NCBI GenBank assembly: GCA_050742975.1
Contig: JBOGDQ010000095.1
Span: forward strand, 1-7,705
Reading direction: 5' to 3'
Length of the DNA stretch: 7,705 nt
DNA from: JBDTGE01 sp050742975
Lineage (GTDB): Bacteria; Actinomycetota; Actinomycetes; Mycobacteriales; Jatrophihabitantaceae
The notes under the pieces were generated by a model, which was not told the DNA's origin, made no database searches, and saw only the letters and a program-made list of their open reading frames with translations. The position numbers and the translations under genes are program-made. Of the stretch, positions 1 through 5,485 are shown piece by piece (within the stretch, counting starts at the first letter, position 1; each line of letters opens with the position of its first letter).

Positions 1-113
1 TTGCCACCCCCGCGGCCGGCGACATGCTCTGCCACTCGGTAACCCAGCGTTGCTGTTGCGTTCTTCATGTCGTAGAGGGGTGAACGACCGCCAGCAGCAA
101 GCCCAACGGAACG

Positions 114-145
114 CCCTCTCTGTCAACCTGGGTTGACAGAGAGGG
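114..145. repeat. perfect inverted repeat / hairpin, 15-bp arms
   Basis: The arm CCCTCTCTGTCAACC (114-128) is followed by TG and then its exact reverse complement GGTTGACAGAGAGGG (131-145), so 30 of 32 bases pair. RNA from either strand could form a strong stem with a tiny loop. No U-tract follows on either side, but U-less stems do terminate transcription in actinobacteria. It lies downstream of the decayed minus-strand reading frame at 236-610, which fits a terminator. It could equally be an operator or a mobile-element end; I see no matching second copy in the window. Confidence 0.7.
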
Positions 146-235
146 ATCCGCTGCAACCGCTCATGCTTACCCGCTGCGCTCTGCAATCAACCGGGGCCGT
201 CCCGCTCAGGCCCCAGACGGCGGAGCGTCCGCTCA

Positions 236-610
236 TCAGAGTAGGACGTTCTTCGACCACCTCGGTTTGGGAACGAAACCCATCCGGATCTGCCGCGGGT
301 CGCGCTCGTTCGTGCCCAATTGCGGTCTGGCGGCGGGGCGACCTTGGTGCACTTCGGTGTGCGCAACAACGTACTTGCACCAAGATCGACGCCCGACTGC
401 GTGGTCGGTGAGGATCTTGTTGCACGTCGGACGTCACAGCCGCAGACTTGCACCATCGTTGACGGCGGCAGGGACGATGGCAGTCCGGCGCAGCGCGTTC
501 ACGTGAACGCGATCGCACGCGTGTAGATCGACAAGCGCCAATCGGATCTGCCGACGAGCGGTGACAGCGGCCACCGGAGACGGCCCATACAACAGCCCGG
601 TGGTGGACAT
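236..610 (-). pseudogene. decayed reading frame, unknown product, interrupted by a TGA
   Basis: Reading the minus strand from ATG at 610 gives 58 codons (beginning MSTTGLLYGPSP, containing RLALVDLHACDRVHV) to a TGA at 436-434. The same frame then stays open for 65 more codons (containing KYVVAHTEVHQGR and IRMGFVPKPRWSK) to a TGA at 238-236. Counting by hand, second codon positions are about 52% GC in both halves while third positions are 71-75%, the phase expected of a gene, though weaker than in the intact genes nearby. That suggests one gene broken by a nonsense mutation, or two unrelated short stretches. I recognise no family. No convincing ribosome binding site precedes ATG 610, and a stop lies seven codons upstream in frame, so the original 5' end may be lost. 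Confidence 0.3.
494..511. repeat. perfect 18-bp palindrome
   Basis: CGCGTTCACGTGAACGCG is identical to its own reverse complement, with no spacer; the pairing does not extend beyond 18 bp. A perfect even palindrome with the core TTCACGTGAA is the form of a site for a homodimeric regulator (TetR, LuxR or GntR type are possibilities). It lies inside the decayed frame at 236-610, so it is either a chance result of that sequence or an operator left in, or inserted into, non-coding DNA. No adjacent intact regulator gene is present. Confidence 0.4.
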
Positions 611-675
611 GAGACTGCCCGTTGACGGTCACGGGAGCTCGTCATTCATCAGGAGGTATCTGTCCGGATAGGACA

Positions 676-888
676 CTAACGCCGATGGCGTGTTACTCCG
701 GCGCCAGGTGGAAGGACGATCAGGCAGGCATCGACGCTCGGGTGGTAGAGCTTGACCCGGTCCAGCGTGTTGCGGTCGGTGTGGTGCATCTCGGTACCGG
801 TGGCGGCGAGCTTGAGCACGAGGCGGAGGCGTAGCTGAGCGTGCCGTCGTTGATCTGAGGCGACGGTGAAGGCCCACGTCAGGCGCAT
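676..888 (-). pseudogene. coding-phase remnant or small hypothetical ORF (70 aa)
   Basis: From ATG at 888 this frame reads 70 codons (MRLTWAFTVASDQRRH..., with KLAATGTEMHHTDRN and VKLYHPSVDACLIVLPPG) to TAG at 678-676. Third-position GC is about 85% and second-position GC about 45%, as strong as in the intact genes here, and better than the overlapping plus-strand frame at 622-834, which I take as a shadow. Upstream, around 880-955, a different minus frame has good codon bias (it contains RLHAIAQLELGQDAPDV), suggesting a frameshift near 885 and a gene that once began nearer 960. I recognise no family. It lies downstream of the membrane-protein gene on the same strand. A genuine small protein is possible; a remnant is more likely. 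Confidence 0.35.
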
Positions 889-985
889 CCTGTCCAAGCT
901 CGAGCTGCGCGATCGCGTGCAAACGGGTCGTCCTCGCCAGGGGCCCCGCCTGGTCTTTCCGGCCTGAGTCGCGCGGTCGGACCGC

Positions 986-2569
986 TCAGCCCGGCAGATC
1001 GCAGTCGTAGTGCCGCGACAGAACGGCCGAGTTGAGGTCGGCGTCGACGCTGACGACACCGGGCACCGACGAGCGCACCTGCAGCCACTTGTCGCTCGAG
1101 GGCAGCACGCACGCGGTGCTCGAGGTGGTGTTCCAGAGCAGCGTCCAGCGGACCCGGACGGTGACCGAACCGGGCCGCGCGAAGTCGACCCGGACCTGGG
1201 CCGGTCCGAGATGGGTGAGTCGGGCGTCCCCGGAAGCGAGGGGGACCGCGTTGCGCACGCGCCACACCGTCCAGTGCCGATCCGACCAGACGCGGGTGAG
1301 GTAGGCCGGCGGCTGGCGTAGTAGGCGCGCCTCGGCTTGACCGCCCTGGTCCAGCGGGACGGACGGCAGGGCGATCAGGTCGACGGCCTGATGGTCGAGC
1401 CAGGAGCGGTACGACTGAGCGGTGAGCGGCGCGTAGAGAACAGCGTTGTACTGCAGGTCCGTCTGGCGTTCCCACCCGCGGGCGATCGGGTAATGCGAGG
1501 CGACGTAGGCCGCCTCCCAGTGCTCGCGGGTGAACGGGATCTCCAGCCGGCCCTGCGTCGGGTCCTGGGTGCGTAGGTAGGACAACAGGCCGGTGTAGTA
1601 GGACACCTGACGGGACGGGTCGGCGGCGCCGTGCACCGCGGCGGATGCAGCCGGGACGACGAACCAGGCCGCGGCCCCCAGCAGCGCCGGCACCGCCGGC
1701 CAGGCCCGCCGACGCTGCGGACGAAGCACGAACAGGTACACGGCGAGCGGCAGCGCGATCAGCTTGCCGATCCGGGTGATGTTGCCGCCGATCGGGTTCG
1801 GCACCGCGAACGCGACGGCGCCGGCGAGCAGATACACGAACGTGAACCGGCGCAGCACGCGATCGCGGGACGTGGTCGAGACCAGCAGTCCGGCGCAGAA
1901 CGCGGCGACGCCCACCAGGCTCGTCCATGGGCAGGGGAACGGCCCGCTCGCCCCGCCGAGCACGAGCGCGACGGGGATAGCAATGGCCGCGCCGGCGAGA
2001 GTGAACGCGCGCGGCCAGCCAGTGCGCACCGCGAGGGCCGGGGTCGCCATCAGCAGGAACGCGCCACCCAAGGGGCTGGCCAGACCGCAGGCCACGCTGA
2101 GCGCGATCGTCAGCCAGACGGGGCGACCCTGCAGGCTCACCAACGAGCACAGTCCGAGCGCGGCGCTGAGCAGGAACGGGATCTGCCCGATCAGCAGGTT
2201 CGAGCCGAGCACACCGGCGACGACAACCGCGAAGCCGATGTCCTCACGATGCGGCAGGTCGTCCGGTATCAGCCTGACCGCGGCGTACGCGGCCACGCAG
2301 ACGGCGGCCAGCCCGGTGACCGATGCGCCGAGGACGCCCGAGATGACCGGGTAGAGCGAGGAGTAGCCGAGCAGCGCGTGCCCGCCGTACCACTGGTCGT
2401 CCCACACCACAAGGCCAGAACTGCGGGCGAGCGCCGAGCGGAACTCCTGGGCCGGCCAGTCCGGCCCCCACCGCGCGGTGGTGACGACGAGCGTCCCGAT
2501 GATCAGCGTCGCGAACACGCTCCACGCCGGCTGCACGCGCCCGACCACGGCGACGGCCCGCGTTCTCAT
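986..2569 (-). CDS. polytopic membrane protein with large C-terminal exported domain, unknown function
   Basis: The product is 527 aa. Hydrophobic segments occupy roughly residues 15-33, 72-98, 112-180 (several), 190-205, 218-232, 242-257, 266-284 and 292-310. Residues 320-527 are mostly polar and probably lie outside the membrane, with two Cys (487, 523) that could pair. A loop after the first helix has WDDQWYGGH (56-64), and the soluble part has EIPFTREHWEAAYV (343-356) and ARGWERQTD (363-371). I know this pattern from uncharacterised actinobacterial membrane proteins, sometimes labelled pyruvoyl-tetrahydropterin-synthase-related or glycosyltransferase-like; the acidic first loop recalls GT-C enzymes, but that is inference. 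The ATG at 2569-2567 overlaps the stop of the upstream flippase remnant (ATGA) and is preceded by GGGAG. It is the last gene of the minus-strand block that starts with the PIG-L gene, so a role in handling or extending the glycosylated product at the membrane is plausible. Confidence 0.85.
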   Translation of the reverse strand: MRTRAVAVVGRVQPAWSVFATLIIGTLVVTTARWGPDWPAQEFRSALARSSGLVVWDDQWYGGHALLGYSSLYPVISGVLGASVTGLAAVCVAAYAAVRLIPDDLPHREDIGFAVVVAGVLGSNLLIGQIPFLLSAALGLCSLVSLQGRPVWLTIALSVACGLASPLGGAFLLMATPALAVRTGWPRAFTLAGAAIAIPVALVLGGASGPFPCPWTSLVGVAAFCAGLLVSTTSRDRVLRRFTFVYLLAGAVAFAVPNPIGGNITRIGKLIALPLAVYLFVLRPQRRRAWPAVPALLGAAAWFVVPAASAAVHGAADPSRQVSYYTGLLSYLRTQDPTQGRLEIPFTREHWEAAYVASHYPIARGWERQTDLQYNAVLYAPLTAQSYRSWLDHQAVDLIALPSVPLDQGGQAEARLLRQPPAYLTRVWSDRHWTVWRVRNAVPLASGDARLTHLGPAQVRVDFARPGSVTVRVRWTLLWNTTSSTACVLPSSDKWLQVRSSVPGVVSVDADLNSAVLSRHYDCDLPG

Positions 2570-2688
2570 ATCGCTCCCGAACGGTGCAGATGGCGGGTCA
2601 CCAGCACACCGAGTACGGCCGGCGCCCAGAACGTGATTATCCGGAATACTACGACGACCTGGATCGCGTGCGCCGCCGGGATGTCGAC
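2566..2688 (-). pseudogene. C-terminal remnant of a YbhN/UPF0104 (LPG synthase TM-like) flippase-family membrane protein
   Basis: The last 40 codons before TGA 2568-2566 read VDIPAAHAIQVVVVFRIITF and then WAPAVLGVLVTRHLHRSGAI. This matches the ending of actinobacterial YbhN/UPF0104 proteins as I know them, where the final helix contains a (Y/F)RLxTFWxPxxLG motif. A full member has about 300 residues and seven or more helices. Upstream the frame stays open to a TAG near 2904, but that sequence (with HGHQLTQQARS and CGIARSSGR) has neither helices nor family motifs, and the other two minus frames of 2690-2974 show none either. The N-terminal part is therefore deleted or replaced, not merely frameshifted. 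The stop overlaps the next gene start in ATGA. The intact family is associated with lipid-linked glycan or aminoacyl-phospholipid handling, consistent with the glycosyltransferase next door. Confidence 0.5.
2574..2578 (-). promoter_or_regulatory. ribosome binding site of the 527-aa membrane protein
   Basis: The minus strand reads GGGAG-CGAT-ATG, placing a Shine-Dalgarno sequence 4 nt before the ATG at 2569. It lies inside the last codons of the flippase-like remnant, so translation of this gene was probably coupled to the upstream gene and may now rely on this site alone. Confidence 0.5.
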
Positions 2689-2974
2689 CCGACCATCTTC
2701 ACGGCCGCTGCTTCGTGCAATCCCGCAAACCGATGGTTCAGCGGCGGATCGCGCTTGCTGGGTCAGCTGATGGCCATGGGGTTCCACAACCGCTACAAGC
2801 AAGGTCAGATCGATCTGCGGTCGGGCGGGTGCTGCTGTCGCGCACGGAAGGTTCAGGCCCGTCGGTGTAGATCCGAGCTGCGCCGGCGATGTCGTCGCTG
2901 GCTAGCGTGCTCGTCGCCGCTGATGAGCCGGTGGCCATTTCCCTCGCCTCCGGCAACTGCTGTTGCAGTCTCGG
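2689..2974. other. 286-bp stretch without a recognisable gene between the glycosyltransferase and the flippase remnant
   Basis: After the glycosyltransferase stop (TAG, 2977-2975) the same minus frame stays open to 2738, reading LPEAREMATGSSAATST and then DDIAGAARIYTDGPEPSVRD, with high third-position GC down to about 2810. It has no hydrophobic segments and no family I recognise. It may be a former C-terminal tail of the glycosyltransferase or part of a lost gene. I see no clear terminator or promoter. Confidence 0.4.
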
Positions 2975-4147
2975 CTACGCGGTGCCGCTGTGCATCCGGC
3001 TCGAGCCGGTGGCGCCGTCTCTGCGGCGCCGTGGGGTCCGCTTCGCCCGCAGGGCTTGCGCTCGTCGGTAGAGCGCGTCGACGGCACGCATCGCGTCCTC
3101 CGGCTTGAGCAGGGGTGGTGTGGTCACAGCGGTCTGGCGCAGCTGAAGCAGCTCGTGGCGATGGCGTAGCAGGTTGGTGAGCGCGTCGACCATCTCTGTT
3201 GTGCTGCTGACGAGCACGCCGTCGGCACCGTTGCAGATGAAGTCCGAAAGCCCGTTTCCGCGGTAGCCGAGGACCGGTACTCCAGCGGCGCGGGCTTCGA
3301 GCGCGGCCATGCCGAACGACTCGTGCGGGGAGGCGGCGACGAACAGATCGGACTGGTGCAGCAGCGTCCGGATCTGCTCGCTCGCGCGGTGGCCGAGCAG
3401 CCTGACCCAGTCCGCCAGGGCGAGGGCGTCGATCTGCCGCTGCAGATCTGCCCGACGGGGTCCCTCGCCGACGATGCTGACCCGTAGCTTGGTATCGACC
3501 GGCACGCGGCGCCGCACCCGGGACAGCACATCGATGAACTCGCCGATGTGTTTACGCCGTTTCAGGCGGCCCACGAGGATCACGCGAACTTCGTCGCCGA
3601 CCGTCACCGCGCCTGGATCCGGCGGCCGCCACCACGGGACGTCGACCAGGTTGGGTACGACTGAGACCTCGCCGACGCGGGGCAGGGTTCGGCGTACGCG
3701 TGCGGCTGCCACGTTGCTGACTGCGGACCAGGCAGCCCTGGTCCGTCCCCACCCGAATGGCAGGCTCGACAGCCGCGTCGCGATCGTGACCTGCCACCAC
3801 AGCGAGTGGACGGTGATCGCTACCGGGATGCCTCGGCGACTCGCGGCGCGAGCGACGTAGATCGCGATCGGCGAGATGACGGTGAAGTGAGCGTGCACCA
3901 GATCCACCGGCGCGCTGTCCAGCGCGGCCGCGACCAGTCGATGGTTGCGCCAGGGAAAGGCCACCGTGAGCCATCGTCCCGGCAACGCGCGAACCACAGT
4001 CAAGTCCAGCGATGCGGGCTCGTTGACTGCGGTGATGACGCTGACCTGGTGTCCTTGATCTCTCTGGCAGAACGCGAGGGCCTGCACCTGGCGCTCGATT
4101 CCGCCGATGTCCGGTGCGAACGAGTCGGCCGCGTGGATGATCCTCAC
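2975..4147 (-). CDS. family 4 (GT-B fold) glycosyltransferase
   Basis: The product is 390 aa, normal for GT4. The N-terminal Rossmann half starts RIIHAADSFAPDIGGIE, with the acceptor-side GGIE loop at 15-18 and HSLWW at 114-118. The C-terminal half has the donor phosphate-binding GRLKRRKH (193-200), VGEGP (226-230) and the EX7E retaining-GT4 signature, E276 in HESFGM to E284 in ALEA. This is the layout of MshA, PimB and PIG-A-like enzymes, which move a sugar from an NDP-sugar or GDP-mannose to an acceptor at the inner face of the membrane; donor and acceptor cannot be read here. Residues 366-390 are a basic, probably disordered tail. The start is GTG 4147: it overlaps the P450 stop in GTGA, begins exactly at the family N-terminus, and the open frame upstream to 4438 only shadows the P450. 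No Shine-Dalgarno is evident, so translation is probably coupled to the P450. Confidence 0.95.
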   Translation of the reverse strand: MRIIHAADSFAPDIGGIERQVQALAFCQRDQGHQVSVITAVNEPASLDLTVVRALPGRWLTVAFPWRNHRLVAAALDSAPVDLVHAHFTVISPIAIYVARAASRRGIPVAITVHSLWWQVTIATRLSSLPFGWGRTRAAWSAVSNVAAARVRRTLPRVGEVSVVPNLVDVPWWRPPDPGAVTVGDEVRVILVGRLKRRKHIGEFIDVLSRVRRRVPVDTKLRVSIVGEGPRRADLQRQIDALALADWVRLLGHRASEQIRTLLHQSDLFVAASPHESFGMAALEARAAGVPVLGYRGNGLSDFICNGADGVLVSSTTEMVDALTNLLRHRHELLQLRQTAVTTPPLLKPEDAMRAVDALYRRAQALRAKRTPRRRRDGATGSSRMHSGTA

Positions 4148-5307
4148 CCGGTAGCCGGTGTCGTCGGCGCAAGTCGAACCGGCAGCGACTCGATGCCGTA
4201 GACGATGGACAGGGACCGGAATGCGAGCGCGGCGGGTTCGGTGGCGAGGCGCATATCGGGGAAGCGGTGGGCGAGTGCCCGGAACGCGGCTCGCAGTTCC
4301 ATCCGAGCCAGTTCGGCGCCGATGCAACGGTGCAGACCGTGCCCGAAGGCCAGGTGCGCACGTCGTGCTCGCGCGGCGTCGAACAGGTCCGGTTCGTCGC
4401 CGAAGACGCCGTCGCGGTTCGCGCCGCTGAGCGAGCACACCACGACATCGCCGGCCCTGACGTCGTTGTCGAACAGGCGCACGTCCCGCCGGGCGAATCG
4501 TGGGAAGGAGATCTGTACGACGCTGAGATAGCGCAGCAGTTCTTCGACGGTTTCCTCGACCGCTGCATCATCAGCATCTATTCGGCGGAGGCAATCATCG
4601 CCTTGCAGCAACGCGAGCGTGCCGAGGGCGAGCATGCTTGCCGACGTTTCGTATCCGCCGGTGAACACCCCGTCGGCCAGACCGGCAAGAGTGGTGTCGT
4701 CGAACTCGTCGCCGCGCTCACGGATCAGTTTGCCGATGAGCCCGTCGCCCGGCCGCGTGCGCTGTCTGCGGACCGCTTCCAGCAGGAATTCGCGGGACTG
4801 CGACATCGCCCCGAATGCGCCGGGACCGCCTGCGTTGACGTCGAAGCGGGCTTGTCCGAGCCGCCGGAATCGGTCGCGGTCCTCGATCGGCAGGCCGAGC
4901 AGTTCGCAGATCACGGTGAACGGCACGGGGAAGGCGAACTCCGAGACGAAGTCGATGATCTCACCGCCGGACTGCATCGCGTCCAGGCGAGCGTGGACGA
5001 TCTGCTCGATCCGCGTCTGCATCCGCGTCAAGCGCCGGCCGGTGAACTCCGAGGTCAGTAGTGCGCGCAGCCGGGTGTGCTCTGGCGGGTCGGTGAACCC
5101 AAGCCCGCCAACAGAGCCGGCGCCGGCCAGGGCGCTGATCTGGCTGCTGTAGTTGGTCGTGTCGCTGAGGACTGTGCGGGCCTGCTCGTACCCGCTCACC
5201 AGCCATACGTTCATGCCCAGAACGCGGCCGAGCCTGCTCACCGGTTCGCGTTTGCGCCTGTCGCCGAGGGCAGGCACCGGATCCAACCCGTCGCGCATCA
5301 GCGGCAT
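4144..5307 (-). CDS. cytochrome P450, actinobacterial soluble class-I type
   Basis: From ATG 5307 the product is 387 aa, near the usual 390-410. All P450 landmarks are present: C-helix HTRLR (77-81), I-helix GGYETSA (217-223) with the acid-alcohol pair E220-T221 in place of the commoner D-T, K-helix ExxR (E256-R259), and the heme loop FGHGLHRCIG (321-330) with thiolate ligand C328. It should oxygenate a small molecule using electrons from a ferredoxin; no ferredoxin or reductase gene is in the window. There is no membrane anchor. I chose ATG 5307 because GAAGAGG lies 6 nt before it and MPLMRDGLDPVPALG is where the family usually begins. Open frame continues to ATG 5433 and ATG 5511, but those codons include ATA, TCT and AGA, rare in the rest of the gene, and lack a good ribosome site. 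The gene follows the PIG-L gene and overlaps the glycosyltransferase start by 4 bp. The substrate is unknown; it may tailor a glycosylated product. Confidence 0.95.
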   Translation of the reverse strand: MPLMRDGLDPVPALGDRRKREPVSRLGRVLGMNVWLVSGYEQARTVLSDTTNYSSQISALAGAGSVGGLGFTDPPEHTRLRALLTSEFTGRRLTRMQTRIEQIVHARLDAMQSGGEIIDFVSEFAFPVPFTVICELLGLPIEDRDRFRRLGQARFDVNAGGPGAFGAMSQSREFLLEAVRRQRTRPGDGLIGKLIRERGDEFDDTTLAGLADGVFTGGYETSASMLALGTLALLQGDDCLRRIDADDAAVEETVEELLRYLSVVQISFPRFARRDVRLFDNDVRAGDVVVCSLSGANRDGVFGDEPDLFDAARARRAHLAFGHGLHRCIGAELARMELRAAFRALAHRFPDMRLATEPAALAFRSLSIVYGIESLPVRLAPTTPATG

Positions 5308-5313
5308 CCGCAG

Positions 5314-5320
5314 CCTCTTC
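5314..5320 (-). promoter_or_regulatory. ribosome binding site deciding the P450 start
   Basis: The minus strand reads GAAGAGG-CTGCGG-ATG. The 6-nt spacing and good match to the 16S rRNA tail support ATG 5307 over ATG 5433 and ATG 5511, neither of which has a comparable site. Confidence 0.55.
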
Positions 5321-5326
5321 GGCACT

Positions 5327-5356
5327 ATCGTAATTCCGGCCAGACCGGATCTGGCC
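5327..5356 (-). promoter_or_regulatory. candidate promoter with operator-like inverted repeat upstream of the P450 gene
   Basis: On the minus strand GGCCAGA-TCCGG-TCTGGCC (5356-5338) is an inverted repeat with 7-bp arms and a 5-bp centre. Five bases further on is TACGAT (5332-5327), a good actinobacterial -10 match. A -35 at 17-bp spacing would fall inside the first arm (GCCAGA) and does not resemble TTGACA, so a promoter here would be weak or activator dependent. A start point about 7 nt past the -10 leaves a leader of only about 13 nt, with the ribosome site at its very beginning. If the P450 really starts upstream, this sequence would instead be coding. Confidence 0.35.
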
Positions 5357-5485
5357 CCGGTAGACGCAGATATCAGGTGACGGCCCAACCATTGACGCGC
5401 GAGCATCGGCGGTTGCACGTAGGGCCTGCCCATCGCACCAGCATGCCAGCGCCGGCTATGGCTTGCGTATGCCGGATCGGCGTGA

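Noticed and set aside
1..68. Minus-strand ATG at 68 reading MKNATATLGYRVAEHVAGRG off the left edge, with the 114-145 palindrome upstream of it
   Set aside because: Only 22 codons are visible, third-position GC is weak, there is no ribosome site (the upstream bases are CCCCTC-like), and I recognise no family. It could be the start of a real gene, but this window cannot show it.
622..834. Plus-strand 70-codon frame
   Set aside because: It is antisense to the minus frame at 676-888, which has the better codon-position pattern; the GGGELEHEAEA ending is typical of a shadow.
973..985. Short palindrome GCGGTC-G-GACCGC just after the membrane-protein stop
   Set aside because: Six-bp arms with a one-base centre cannot form a good hairpin and are common in GC-rich DNA, so I do not call it a terminator.
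879..2770. Long open frames over the membrane-protein gene, on the plus strand (1631-2770) and in another minus frame (879-2150)
   Set aside because: Their products are low-complexity Arg/Gly/Ala/Pro or Gln/Glu/Arg-rich strings, as expected for shadows of a high-GC gene; the 986-2569 frame has the helices and conserved motifs.
2584..3108. Plus-strand frame opposite the flippase remnant and the 3' end of the glycosyltransferase gene, including RWFSGGSRLLGQLMAMGFHN
   Set aside because: The part around 2730-2835 has fair coding bias, but there is no ribosome site or family match, and both ends are antisense to recognised coding sequence. At most it is a small relic.
4148..4438. N-terminal extension of the glycosyltransferase to 4438
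   Set aside because: The extension is Arg-rich shadow of the P450 3' end; the family N-terminus begins exactly at GTG 4147.
3552..5061. Overlapping frames at 3552-4577 (minus) and 4267-5061 (plus)
   Set aside because: They overlap the well-supported glycosyltransferase and P450 frames, whose catalytic motifs are intact, and show no motifs themselves.
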